From Gammaproteobacteria bacterium (GTDB lineage: Bacteria; Pseudomonadota; Gammaproteobacteria; Steroidobacterales; Steroidobacteraceae), in assembly GCA_027459765.1 (NCBI GenBank), contig DAIDHD010000080.1:1-44055 (forward strand): a stretch of 44,055 nucleotides of DNA, written 5' to 3'. Numbering within the stretch: position 1 is the stretch's first letter; the number at the start of each line of letters is the position of its first letter. Below the pieces are notes generated by a model. That model made no database searches. It was not told the origin of the DNA and saw nothing but the letters and a program-made list of their open reading frames with translations. Shown piece after piece: positions 32,082 through 40,479 of this stretch. The position numbers and the translations under genes are program-made.

Positions 32082-32107
32082 GCGCGGCCGGCGCGGCCGG
32101 CGCGGCG
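32082..32107. repeat. Short 9-bp tandem repeat
   Basis: GCGCGGCCG twice in tandem (32082-32090, 32091-32099) plus a partial third copy (GCGCGGCG), just upstream of a TATGAT -10-like hexamer at 32121-32126 that probably belongs to the lipoprotein gene at 32171. Confidence 0.8.
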
Positions 32108-32170
32108 ACACGCGTGGTCGTATGATACGCAGCGGCACGGGAGTTCCCCCGACAAGGGTGGGTATAGAAC

Positions 32171-32797
32171 ATGCGCTGGGCGGTGTTGTGCGTCATGGTG
32201 TGGGTGGCGGGGTGCGCCAGCGACAAGCTCGCGCTTGCGCCGCCCGCGGGCGTTGATTTCACGGGACGCTGGCGACTCAACGCCGCCGACAGCGACGATC
32301 CGCAGCGGGTGCTGCTGACTCAGTCCGAGCAGGCGGCCGAGGCCGCGCGCTCGCGGCCGCAGGGTGCTCCCGGCGCGATGCCGCCGCTCGGGCTCGGCGC
32401 GGCGCCGGTTCCCTCGGTCTCGGCGCTCTCCGAGGGCGTGGCCTGGCCGGGCCGGGATCTGGAGGTGCACCAGCGTGAGGGCGTGATCATCTTTCGCTCC
32501 GGCGGGGTCGACCGTACCTACGTGCCGTCGAGTGCGGATGCGCACACGGTTCGCCGCGGCGACGACTCGCGGCGGCGTGACGAACCGCGGGGCCGCAGCG
32601 ACGCGCCGCCGGTGTGCGGTTGGGACGAACGCACGCTGGTGGTGCTCAACGAGAACGGCGATGATCCGCCGCCGCCGTTCCAGCGCCGCTACGATCTGTC
32701 GCCGGACGGCGCGCGGCTCATCGAAACGGTGCGCTACCAGGGCTCGTTCGGCGAGTCCTTCGCGCTCACGCGGGTGTGGGATCGGGTGACGCCGTGA
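32171..32797 (+). CDS. Lipoprotein of unknown function
   Basis: A 208-residue protein. MRWAVLCVMVWVAGC gives a short signal with lipobox VAGC at residue 15. Then comes a strand-rich N-terminal segment (VDFTGRWRLNAADSDDPQRV), a low-complexity Ala/Pro/Gly linker, a basic patch (RRGDDSRRRDEPRGRSD) and a C-terminal part with RRYDLSPDGARLIETVRYQ. The opening 'FTGRW.LN..SDDP' recalls a group of proteobacterial lipoproteins with no known job. A TATGAT hexamer at 32121-32126 could be its -10 box. A hairpin follows 20 bases after the stop. Confidence 0.8.
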   Translation: MRWAVLCVMVWVAGCASDKLALAPPAGVDFTGRWRLNAADSDDPQRVLLTQSEQAAEAARSRPQGAPGAMPPLGLGAAPVPSVSALSEGVAWPGRDLEVHQREGVIIFRSGGVDRTYVPSSADAHTVRRGDDSRRRDEPRGRSDAPPVCGWDERTLVVLNENGDDPPPPFQRRYDLSPDGARLIETVRYQGSFGESFALTRVWDRVTP

Positions 32798-32817
32798 TGC
32801 GGCTTCTAAAACAAGAA

Positions 32818-32836
32818 AGCCGGGCAGTGCCCGGCT
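32818..32836. terminator. Hairpin terminator, T-rich on the minus side
   Basis: AGCCGGGC-AGT-GCCCGGCT, a perfect 8-bp stem. Downstream on the plus strand the tail is CTTGCAAATC (weak); on the minus strand it is TTTCTTGTTTT (strong). It may end the lipoprotein mRNA, but its better orientation is for a minus-strand transcript from the gene-free region to its right. Confidence 0.65.
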
Positions 32837-32840
32837 CTTG

Positions 32841-33032
32841 CAAATCCCCATGCCTTGCGTCGGCGCTCCTTTCTGATGCGTGGAGCGACTCGCCGCGGTC
32901 GGTGCTTTACTTCCCTGATCGTGTATGGCGTCCTGGCAACACTGTAGCGGCGAGTTCCTCGGGAAGCCAGCATTTTTTGGCAATGCTCGCGGCAGATAAA
33001 TTGTTGCCCGAATGCAACGATCGAGGGTGGTC
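32841..33032. other. Gene-free, inverted-repeat-rich region
   Basis: No credible frame. Perfect arms ACTCGCCGC (32888-32896) and GCGGCGAGT (32947-32955) enclose 50 bases; further hairpins are AGCATT-N7-AATGCT (32969-32987) and GTTGC-CCGAAT-GCAAC (33003-33018). It must contain the promoter of the gene at 33033, and may encode a structured RNA ending at the hairpin at 32818-32836. Confidence 0.5.
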
Positions 33033-33671
33033 ATGACTCGCAATACGCGTCGCCCCGAACCGGGCCGTGCGCCCGCGCCAGTGCGCTCGCGCCGTGCCTA
33101 CTTCGACTGCCGTTTCGGGCAGTTGCACGTGCGTACCGCGTTTCCGACCACCGGCGGCTTCGACGAGCAGGTCACGCTCGTCTGTCTGCACGGTGAGGCC
33201 GACAGCGGCCGCCACTTCGCGCGCTTCATGGCACAGATCGCCCGCGACCGATCGGCTTATGCGCCGGATCTGCCCGGCGCCGGCGAGTCGGATCCGGGTC
33301 CGCGCCGCGACGTCGCGGAGTCGGCCGCGGCGGTGCTCGATCTGGCGACCGAGCTGCGGCTGCGCCAGATCGACCTGCTCGGGCTTGGCCACGGTGCCGC
33401 CGCCGCGCTGGTGCTGGCCGCCGAGCGCCCGGAGCTGGTCCGCCGCCTGGTGCTGCTCGCCGTGCCGCCCATCGAGGAGATGCCGGTCGCGCGCCAACCC
33501 GCGCTCGTGCTGCAGCGGCGGCTGGGATCGGCGAGCGCCGTGCCCTGGGTGAAGCGCTTCGTGCCGGCGGGCCGCGTCGAGGAGCTTGCCGACGAGCCGG
33601 CCGATCCGCTCGAGGAAGGGCCGCACGGATTCGCCGAGCGGGTGCGCGCGTTCCTCGACGAGCGCCGCTGA
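33033..33671 (+). CDS. Alpha/beta hydrolase-fold protein lacking the nucleophile
   Basis: A 212-residue, short alpha/beta hydrolase-like protein. The oxyanion strand (VTLVCLHGEADSG) and DLPGAGESD turn are recognisable, but the nucleophile elbow that should read G-x-S-x-G is G117-L-G119-H-G121, with Gly in place of Ser. The lid/cap region is much reduced compared with the usual ~270 residues, though a possible catalytic His remains (GPHGF). It is therefore likely inactive as a hydrolase. ATG 33033 is chosen because GAGGG lies 5-6 bases upstream; ATG 33012 is less supported. Confidence 0.8.
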   Translation: MTRNTRRPEPGRAPAPVRSRRAYFDCRFGQLHVRTAFPTTGGFDEQVTLVCLHGEADSGRHFARFMAQIARDRSAYAPDLPGAGESDPGPRRDVAESAAAVLDLATELRLRQIDLLGLGHGAAAALVLAAERPELVRRLVLLAVPPIEEMPVARQPALVLQRRLGSASAVPWVKRFVPAGRVEELADEPADPLEEGPHGFAERVRAFLDERR

Positions 33672-33697
33672 AGCTCTCTGCCAGCGCACTTGCCGTC

Positions 33698-34426
33698 GTG
33701 CGGCTCAACAAGTTCATCAGCGAGACGGGCCTGTGCTCGCGGCGCGAGGCGGATCGTTGCATCGAGGCCGGCCGCGTCACCGTCAACGGGGTGGTCGCGA
33801 GCCTGGGCACGCAGGTGTCGAGTGCGGACGACGTGCGCCTCGACGGCGTGCCGGTCGGCGCCAAGAAGGCGCCGGTCTACATCGCACTCAACAAGCCGGT
33901 GGGGATCACCTGCACCACCGAGGCACAGGTGGAGGGCAACATCGTCGCCTTCGTCGGTCACCCCGAGCGCATCTTTCCGATCGGCAGGCTCGACAAGGAC
34001 TCTGAAGGCCTGATCCTGCTCACCAACGACGGGGACATCGTCAACGAGCTTCTGCGCGCCGAGAACGAACACGAAAAAGAGTACCTGGTCTGGGTCGATC
34101 GGCCGATCACCGACCTGTCGCTGCAGTTGCTCGCCAAGGGGGTGCGCGTGCTCGGCCAGCTCACCAAGCCCTGCCGGGTGCAGCGCGAGGCGCGTGACCG
34201 GTTCCGCATCGTGCTCACGCAGGGACTGAATCGCCAGATCCGGCGAATGTGCTCCGCCCTGGGCTACAAGGTGCGGCGTCTGCAGCGGATCCGCATCGTC
34301 AACGTGCGGCTCGGCGATCTGCCGGTCGGCCGCTGGCGCGAGTTGACCGCGGCGGAGCGCGAGGGTTTGTTGCCGCGACTGCGGACGCCTTCGGCCGCGT
34401 CGTCCGCGCGACCGCCCTCGGCCTAG
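33698..34426 (+). CDS. rluF: 23S rRNA pseudouridine synthase RluF
   Basis: A 242-residue RsuA/RluB/E/F-family enzyme. N-terminal S4 domain (RLNKFISETGLCSRREADR), then the catalytic motif GRLDKDSEGL with its Asp, and QGLNRQIRRMC. IALNKPVGITCTTE and VGHPERIFPIGRLD resemble E. coli RluF, which modifies U2604 (and tRNA-Tyr U35), more than RluB/E. The GTG start at 33698 places the S4 domain at the very N-terminus as in relatives. The stop shares CTAG with the convergent gene's stop. Confidence 0.93.
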   Translation: MRLNKFISETGLCSRREADRCIEAGRVTVNGVVASLGTQVSSADDVRLDGVPVGAKKAPVYIALNKPVGITCTTEAQVEGNIVAFVGHPERIFPIGRLDKDSEGLILLTNDGDIVNELLRAENEHEKEYLVWVDRPITDLSLQLLAKGVRVLGQLTKPCRVQREARDRFRIVLTQGLNRQIRRMCSALGYKVRRLQRIRIVNVRLGDLPVGRWRELTAAEREGLLPRLRTPSAASSARPPSA

Positions 34427-34881
34427 CCGCGCCGTACGGTCGCGGGTTCCACGCCTTGCGACCACTCCGCCGCGGCCTTGGCGCGCCACGCGGCGTCGGC
34501 GGCACGCCGCGCCAACCAGGCGAAGAAATGTCCGTCGCTGCCCCGCCAGTAGGTGTGCGTGACGCGCGCCGCGCCGTGCGCCGGAATCACGCTGAATCGT
34601 CGTCGCAGACCGAACGTGAGCCAATCCGCCCGCGAGCCGAGCCGCGGCTCGTGAGCGTCCAGGACGAAGCGCTCGATCCCGATCTGCAGGCAGAGACGGC
34701 CGTCGATGGCGTACAGACACACGTTCGGCGGCACACCGCGTATGAGCGCCACGCCGTGCACCTGTGGCGGCGGCGCCTCCAGTCCCGTCCACGTGGCGCT
34801 CGCGGCGCGCCACTCGAGGATCATGCCGCGACGCCGGAAGTCGGCGACGGCGATGCCCAGTCCTTCCTCTTCCACGCGCAC
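34423..34881 (-). CDS. Conserved-looking protein of unknown function
   Basis: About 152 residues, starting with GTG at 34881, two bases after the end of the DsbD-like gene, with no good ribosome site, so translation is probably coupled to dsbD. The sequence has alternating strands (MILEWRAASATWTG; HGVALIRGVP; RLCLQIGIERFVL) and an aromatic, basic C-terminus (THTYWRGSDGHFFAWLARRA). No signal peptide or membrane segment. I do not recognise the family; position suggests a link to periplasmic redox work. GTG 34875 is an alternative start. Confidence 0.68.
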   Translation of the reverse strand: MRVEEEGLGIAVADFRRRGMILEWRAASATWTGLEAPPPQVHGVALIRGVPPNVCLYAIDGRLCLQIGIERFVLDAHEPRLGSRADWLTFGLRRRFSVIPAHGAARVTHTYWRGSDGHFFAWLARRAADAAWRAKAAAEWSQGVEPATVRRG

Positions 34882-34883
34882 GT

Positions 34884-37091
34884 TCAGGGACCGAACGCCT
34901 CGCGCACCACGCCGGCGGTGAGCAGCTGCGGCAGCACCTTCGGCGTCGCGGCGCCGGGAGTGCCGTTGTAGACCACGTACAGCGGCACGCCGGCGCGGCC
35001 GAAGTCGGCCAGCGCCCGCGTGATCACGGGGTCGCGGTTGGTCCAGTCGCCCTTGACCAGGGTCACGCCGCGACGGCGGAAGACGTCGCGCACGTCGGGG
35101 TCGGCGAAGGCGTTGCGCTCGTTGACCAGGCAGGTGAGGCACCAGCTCGCGGTGAAGTTCACCAGCACGGGCCGCCCGGCGGCGACCAGCGCCGCCACCT
35201 TGGCCGGATCGTACGCCTGCCACTCCTCGCCGCCCGCCGCAGCCGCCGCGCCGGACGTGCCGCCGGTGGTGGTGGCGGAGGCGACGGCCACCCCTGCCGA
35301 TTTCAGCGGCAGCACCACGGCGAGGGCGAGTGCCGCGGTCGCCGCGGCAAGCGCGGTCAGACGGCCACGGTGGCCGGACGATTTGGCGCGCTGGTACGCC
35401 CAGGCGGCGAGTGCGACCAGCACCGCTCCGGCGAGCGCCGCACCGAGCCCCAACGGCGAGGTCTGTTGCGCGAGCACCCACAACAGCCACGCGGCCGAGG
35501 CGTACATCGGGAATGCGAACAGCTGTTTAAGGGTGTCCATCCACGCCCCGGGTCGCGGCAGTGCGCCGCGCAGCCACGGTGCGAAGCAGATCAGCAGGTA
35601 GGGCAGCGACAGGCCGACGCCCAGCGCCGCGAAGATCGCCAGCGCCGCCGCCGGCGATTGCGTGAGCGCAGCGCCGATCGCCGCCGCCATGAACGGCGCG
35701 GTGCAGGGAGTCGCCACCAGCGTGGTGAGCACGCCGGTGAAGAACGCCGCCCGGTAGCCCTCGCCGCGCGTCAAGCCGTCGCCGACGCCGGCGAGACCGC
35801 CGCCGATCTCGAACACGCCGGAGAGATTCAGGCCCACCGCCAGCAGCAGGTACACCATGAAGGTGACGAACAGCGGTGACTGCAGCTGAAAGCCCCAACC
35901 GATCTGTTCGCCGCCGGCACGCAGCGCGAGCAACGCGGCGGCGAGCGCGAGCATCGAGGCAACCACGCCGGCGGCGAAGGTGAGGCCCTTGGCGCGCACC
36001 GCCGCCGGGTGCTTCTTGGCCTGTTCCACGAGGCCGATGGCCTTGATCGACAGCACCGGAAACACGCACGGCATCAGGTTGAGGATCAGGCCGCCGAGCA
36101 GCGCGAACCCCAGCAGACTTGCGAGACCGAACCTCTCCCCACCGCCCGCGGGCGCCGGCTGCGGCATGGCCGAAGTCGCCGCGGCCACGGCGGGCGCGGC
36201 CACGGCGGGCGCGGCCGCCGACGTCGCGGCCGTTGTCGGCGCGGCGCCGTGCATGGGGGCCGAGATTTCGAGGCTCGAGGTCACGTTGTCCTGGCCCTCG
36301 CCTTCGGTGGCGAGCAGCACCCCGCGGATCGGTCCGCTCTTGGGCGGCTGATAGCCGAGCTTGAGCGACAGCGTGGTGGTGTCGGCGCGGGCCTCCAGCG
36401 TCTGCGGGGCGGCGTACTCGATGACGCCGTCGTCGTAGGGGAAGAAGGCGAGCGCGTGGATGTGGGTGCGGGCGGCGCCCCACTCGGGTCCCAGTGTCAG
36501 GGTGAGATGGCCGTCGCCGAGCGTGGCCGTGACCGGCCCCGGCGCCGCTCGCGGCAGGTCCGCGCGCGCGGCGGCGAAGGCGGACGCCAGCGCCGGATCG
36601 GCACTGCCCGGCGCCGCCTGCGTCGGCAGGGTCAGTGCGAGCGTGGCGCTCTGGGGTATGCAGACGTCGGAGCAGACCAGCCAATTCGCCTGCGCCTCGA
36701 GGCGTGCCGGTGCGCCCACGGCGAGCGACGCCGGCGCGGTGACTTTCACGAGGTGCAGCACGTGTCCCGCGTAGCCGTAGTTCACCAGCGGCGGCACCTC
36801 GAAGCGGTGCGGCGTCGGCCAGAGAATGTCACTGGCGGTGAATCCGGCCGGCAGCTTCCAGTCGATGCGGGTGGGCTGGCCGGAGTCACCCGGGTTGCGC
36901 CAATACGTGTGCCAGCCGTCGCGGATGGTCAGGTCGAGCGCCACCCACACGGTCTCGCCCGGCGCGATCGACTGCGTCTCGGCGACCAACCGCGCCGTCA
37001 CCTGGTCGTTGACCACCGGATCGCCGCTGACGGCCCACGCGGCGGGCGATCCGAGCACCCACGCCAACAGCCCCAAGAACGTTGCACGCAT
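34884..37091 (-). CDS. DsbD/ScsB-like thiol:disulfide interchange protein
   Basis: A 735-residue inner-membrane reductase. Signal peptide, then a periplasmic N-terminal domain with a C-x3-C pair (VCSDVCIPQ), an Ala/Pro-rich linker, eight or so membrane helices with the two family cysteine-proline motifs (NLMPCVFPVLSIKA and ATPCTAPFMAA), and a C-terminal thioredoxin domain with C651-L-T-C654 and a cis-Pro (GVPLY). It moves electrons from cytosolic thioredoxin to periplasmic partners such as DsbC or ScsC. The long N-terminal domain resembles ScsB more than E. coli DsbD. No scsC/D follows. ATG 37091. Confidence 0.92.
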   Translation of the reverse strand: MRATFLGLLAWVLGSPAAWAVSGDPVVNDQVTARLVAETQSIAPGETVWVALDLTIRDGWHTYWRNPGDSGQPTRIDWKLPAGFTASDILWPTPHRFEVPPLVNYGYAGHVLHLVKVTAPASLAVGAPARLEAQANWLVCSDVCIPQSATLALTLPTQAAPGSADPALASAFAAARADLPRAAPGPVTATLGDGHLTLTLGPEWGAARTHIHALAFFPYDDGVIEYAAPQTLEARADTTTLSLKLGYQPPKSGPIRGVLLATEGEGQDNVTSSLEISAPMHGAAPTTAATSAAAPAVAAPAVAAATSAMPQPAPAGGGERFGLASLLGFALLGGLILNLMPCVFPVLSIKAIGLVEQAKKHPAAVRAKGLTFAAGVVASMLALAAALLALRAGGEQIGWGFQLQSPLFVTFMVYLLLAVGLNLSGVFEIGGGLAGVGDGLTRGEGYRAAFFTGVLTTLVATPCTAPFMAAAIGAALTQSPAAALAIFAALGVGLSLPYLLICFAPWLRGALPRPGAWMDTLKQLFAFPMYASAAWLLWVLAQQTSPLGLGAALAGAVLVALAAWAYQRAKSSGHRGRLTALAAATAALALAVVLPLKSAGVAVASATTTGGTSGAAAAAGGEEWQAYDPAKVAALVAAGRPVLVNFTASWCLTCLVNERNAFADPDVRDVFRRRGVTLVKGDWTNRDPVITRALADFGRAGVPLYVVYNGTPGAATPKVLPQLLTAGVVREAFGP

Positions 37092-37202
37092 GGCGCCTAT
37101 GGTACCGAAACGCGCCCCGCGGCGGCGCAGCGCGGGAGTGCGCCCTGTGCGCTGGCTCACACTCGGGTTAATGTACGCTGCGATTCTCACCAAAAGCTCT
37201 CC

Positions 37203-38738
37203 ATGGAAGACAACTACCTCGAGCGCATCCTCAAGGCCAAGGTTTACGACGTCGCCGTCGAAACGGCGCTCGAACCCGCGCCGCGCCTGTCGCGCCGGCT
37301 CGCCAATCGCGTGCTGTTCAAGCGGGAAGACCTGCAGCCGGTGTTTTCGTTCAAGATTCGGGGTGCGTACAACAAGATCGCCCAGCTGTCGGCGATCAGC
37401 GCGCAACGCGGCGTGATCTGCGCTTCCGCCGGCAATCACGCCCAGGGCGTCGCGCTCGGCGCGCGTACCCGCGGCATCCGCGCGCTCATCGTCATGCCCG
37501 TCACCACGCCCCAGATCAAGGTGCAGGCGGTCGCCGATCTCGGCGGCGAGATCGTGTTGCACGGCGATGACTACGACCAGGCCTACGAGCACGCCACCCA
37601 GCTCGCGAGCGCACAGGGCCTGGTGTTCGTGCACCCGTTCGACGATCCGGACGTGATCGCGGGTCAGGGCACCATCGCCATGGAGATACTACGTCAGTGC
37701 CACGGCGACGAGATCGACGCGATCTTCGTGCCCGTGGGCGGCGGCGGCTTGATCGCCGGCATCTCCGCCTACGTGAAGGCGCTCTATCCGCGCATCAAGA
37801 TCATCGGCGTGGAGCCCGAGGATTCGGCGAGCATGTACGAATCGCTGCGCGCGGGTCGCCGGGTCGCCCTGGAGCGCGTCGGCATCTTCGCCGAGGGCGT
37901 GGCGGTGAGGCGCGTGGGCGAGGAGACCTTCCGGCTGGCGCGCCGTCACGTCGACGAGATGTTGCTGGTGAGCACCGATCAGATCTGCGCCGCCATCCAG
38001 GACATTTTCGAGGACACGCGCGCGATCGCCGAGCCGGCCGGGGCGCTGGCCGTCGCCGGCATCAAGAAATACGTGGCACGCGAGGGGCTCACGGGGCGCA
38101 CCCTGGTGGCCATCAATTGTGGCGCCAACATGAACTTCGACCGCCTGCGTTACGTCGCCGAGCGCGCCGACCTGGGCGGCCAGCGCGAGGCGCTGTTCGC
38201 GGTGCGCATCCCGGAGACGCCGGGCTCGTTCCTGCGCTTCTGCGAGGTGCTCGGCCGGCGCAGCGTCACCGAATTCAACTACCGCTATGCGGCGCGCAAG
38301 GAGGCGCAGATCTTCGTCGGCGTGGCGCTCTCACAGGGCCGGCCCGAGCGCGAGCGGCTGGTGGCGGAGATCGCGCACTCGGGCTTCGCGGTGCACGACA
38401 TGACCGACAACGAGATGGCGAAGCTTCACGTGCGCTACATGGTGGGCGGACAGCCGCACGGGCTCGCGGACGAGCGGTTGTTCCGCTTCGAATTCCCGGA
38501 GCGACCCGGGGCGTTGCTCAAGTTCCTGAAGGCCATCGGCGCGGGCTGGAACATCAGTCTGTTCCACTACCGCAACCACGGTTCCGACCACGGGCGGGTG
38601 CTGGCGGGCATTCAGGTGCCGCCCGCCACGCTCGAGGACTTCCATCGCCACCTCGCCGAGTTGCACTACGCATTCGTCGAGGAGACCGAGAATCCGGCCT
38701 ACCGACTGTTCCTCGGCGGGACCTCGCCGACGCAATGA
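37203..38738 (+). CDS. ilvA: Threonine dehydratase (biosynthetic)
   Basis: A 511-residue PLP enzyme, threonine to 2-oxobutyrate, first step of isoleucine synthesis. PLP lysine K51 in FSFKIRGAYNKI; glycine loop VGGGGLIAGI; two C-terminal ACT-like regulatory domains beginning ALFAVRIPETPGSFLRF and LFRFEFPERPGALLKF, so allosteric isoleucine/valine control is expected. The length fits long-form IlvA. ATG at 37203 has only a weak ribosome site. It overlaps the next gene by four bases. IlvB/IlvN, the next enzyme of the pathway, lie about 10 kb upstream. Confidence 0.96.
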   Translation: MEDNYLERILKAKVYDVAVETALEPAPRLSRRLANRVLFKREDLQPVFSFKIRGAYNKIAQLSAISAQRGVICASAGNHAQGVALGARTRGIRALIVMPVTTPQIKVQAVADLGGEIVLHGDDYDQAYEHATQLASAQGLVFVHPFDDPDVIAGQGTIAMEILRQCHGDEIDAIFVPVGGGGLIAGISAYVKALYPRIKIIGVEPEDSASMYESLRAGRRVALERVGIFAEGVAVRRVGEETFRLARRHVDEMLLVSTDQICAAIQDIFEDTRAIAEPAGALAVAGIKKYVAREGLTGRTLVAINCGANMNFDRLRYVAERADLGGQREALFAVRIPETPGSFLRFCEVLGRRSVTEFNYRYAARKEAQIFVGVALSQGRPERERLVAEIAHSGFAVHDMTDNEMAKLHVRYMVGGQPHGLADERLFRFEFPERPGALLKFLKAIGAGWNISLFHYRNHGSDHGRVLAGIQVPPATLEDFHRHLAELHYAFVEETENPAYRLFLGGTSPTQ

Positions 38739-39658
38739 ACGACGCGCCGGAGAGTTATCGTCCGCGGCGTGCGGCGCGCCGCCGCCGTGTGGACGTGCGC
38801 GGGCTTTCCCTGTCGCTCACGGAGTGGGGCGGCGCAGCGGGCGCGGTGGCGGCGACTCCCGCGGACGCGGCGCCGCTCGTGTTGTTGCACGGCTGGCAGG
38901 ACGCCGGCGCGAGCTTTCAGTTCCTCGTGGACGCCTTCGGCCGGGAGCGGTCGTGCGTTGCACTCGACTGGCGCGGCTTCGGCGAGAGCGACCGGGATCC
39001 GGGCGGCTACTGGTTTCCGGACTACCTCGCCGACCTCGACGCGCTGCTCGACGTGCTCTCGCCGGCGACACCGGTGTGCCTGCTCGGGCACAGCCTTGGC
39101 GGTCACGTCGCCAGCCTGTACGCGGGCTTGCGGCCGGAGCGCGTGCGCTGCCTGGTCAACCTGGAAGGCTTCGGCCTGCCGCGGGCCGCCGCGCTGGACG
39201 CGCCTTCGCGCCTGCTGCGCTGGCTGGACGAGGTGCGCGGCGCGGGGCGGCCGCGCGGTTACGGGTCCTTCGCCGAACTCGCCGCGGTGATTCGCCGCCG
39301 CCATCCGCGCGTACCGCCGTCACACGCGGCCTTCCTCGCCACGGCGTGGGGTACACTCGATGGCGATGGTCGAGTGCGATTACTGGCCGATCCGCGCCAT
39401 CAGTGGATCAACCCGGCGCCGTTGCGCCGCGAGGACGTGGAGGCGTGCTGGCGCCGGATCGTGGCGCCGACGCTCCTGCTGCACGGTGATCGCTCCGAGT
39501 ATCTCGAGCGCCTGGGGGCGGATGCCACCGAGCCGGCGCTGCGCGCCGCCTTTCCCGGCGCCGCGATCGCCTGTGTCGCCGGCGCCGGCCACATGTTGCA
39601 CGCCGAGCAGCCGGCGCGGGTCGCCGCGCTCGCGGAGCCGTTCCTGGACGCGCACTGA
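38735..39658 (+). CDS. Alpha/beta hydrolase
   Basis: A 307-residue alpha/beta hydrolase with a complete-looking triad: nucleophile S120 in G118-H-S-L-G122, an Asp in the HGDRSEY region, and His in AGAGHMLHAE. HGW near residue 52 forms the oxyanion hole. Epoxide hydrolase, esterase or C-C hydrolase activity cannot be told apart. Start ATGA overlaps the ilvA stop, and the next gene begins directly after its stop, so ilvA-hydrolase-hydrolase is an operon. Confidence 0.88.
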   Translation: MNDAPESYRPRRAARRRRVDVRGLSLSLTEWGGAAGAVAATPADAAPLVLLHGWQDAGASFQFLVDAFGRERSCVALDWRGFGESDRDPGGYWFPDYLADLDALLDVLSPATPVCLLGHSLGGHVASLYAGLRPERVRCLVNLEGFGLPRAAALDAPSRLLRWLDEVRGAGRPRGYGSFAELAAVIRRRHPRVPPSHAAFLATAWGTLDGDGRVRLLADPRHQWINPAPLRREDVEACWRRIVAPTLLLHGDRSEYLERLGADATEPALRAAFPGAAIACVAGAGHMLHAEQPARVAALAEPFLDAH

Positions 39659-40444
39659 ATGACGGTCACGCGACGCATTCATCCGACGCGCTTCGGGCAG
39701 GTCCACGTGCGCAGTCACGAGGGCCGCGGCGTGCCGCTGGTGCTTCTGCACCCGTCGCCGCGCTCGGGCGGCATGTGGGAGCCCCTGATGGCGCGCCTGG
39801 CGCGGCCGACGTTCGCCCCCGATCGGCTCGGCTACGGCTTCTCCGACGCCCCTCCCTGGGCGCTGTCGCTGGAACAATACGCCGACAGCAGTCTCGACGC
39901 GCTGCAAGCCGCGGGCATCGAGCGGCCGTTCGATCTGCTCGGCGTGCACGTCGGCTCCGTCGAGGCCATCGAGATCGCGCACCGCCGGCCGGAGGCCGTG
40001 CGGCGGGTGATGGCCGTCGGCCTGCCCGTGCTCACGCCCGACGAGCAGCAGCGGCAGATGGAGAAGTACAGCGAACAGCCGCTGCGGCCCGCCGTGGAGG
40101 GTGGTCACGTGCTCGCCGCGTGGCGTGGCTGCTTCGCCTTCCGGCAACCGCCCTATGACCTGGCCGACGTGCACCAGAGGTTCATCGAGCACGTGCTCGC
40201 CGCCAACCCGGGAGCCGCCTTTCGTGCCGCCTGCAGTCAGCCGATCGAGCGCAAATTGAAGTCGCTGAAGGTGCCGCTCACGGTGCTCGCGGTGCACGAC
40301 GATCTTCTCGAGCCGACGCGCCGCGCGGTACCGCTGCTCAAGCCCGAGACCACGTACATCGACGTGCCGGAGGTGGGCATGGATCCGTTTCATACCGCGC
40401 TCGAGCGCATGGCGACGCTGATCGAACGGCATCTTCCGGCGTGA
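39659..40444 (+). CDS. Alpha/beta hydrolase-fold protein with His at the nucleophile position
   Basis: A 261-residue protein. The fold markers (LVLLHPSPRSGGMW; APDRLGYGFSD) are present, but the elbow reads G95-V-H97-V-G99, with His instead of Ser/Cys/Asp. Other proteobacterial hydrolase-like proteins have a related GYHTG-type elbow, so this may be a natural subfamily with altered or no hydrolase chemistry. The terminal His region (DPFHTALERM) is kept. The ATG begins immediately after the preceding stop (TGAATG). Adjacent to the canonical paralogue at 38735. Confidence 0.83.
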   Translation: MTVTRRIHPTRFGQVHVRSHEGRGVPLVLLHPSPRSGGMWEPLMARLARPTFAPDRLGYGFSDAPPWALSLEQYADSSLDALQAAGIERPFDLLGVHVGSVEAIEIAHRRPEAVRRVMAVGLPVLTPDEQQRQMEKYSEQPLRPAVEGGHVLAAWRGCFAFRQPPYDLADVHQRFIEHVLAANPGAAFRAACSQPIERKLKSLKVPLTVLAVHDDLLEPTRRAVPLLKPETTYIDVPEVGMDPFHTALERMATLIERHLPA

Positions 40445-40479
40445 CGATCGCAACGACGCGCCGTGCACAGGAGCGCCGC

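Noticed and set aside
32841..33032. 6S RNA in the structured gap (a GCCGCGGTCGGTG patch resembles part of E. coli 6S)
   Set aside because: Only a short patch matches; the 5' and 3' ends do not pair as in 6S RNA.
36009..37202. Very long N-terminal extension of ilvA
   Set aside because: The extension is antisense to the DsbD-like gene and IlvA proteins start at MEDNYL-like sequence (ATG 37203).
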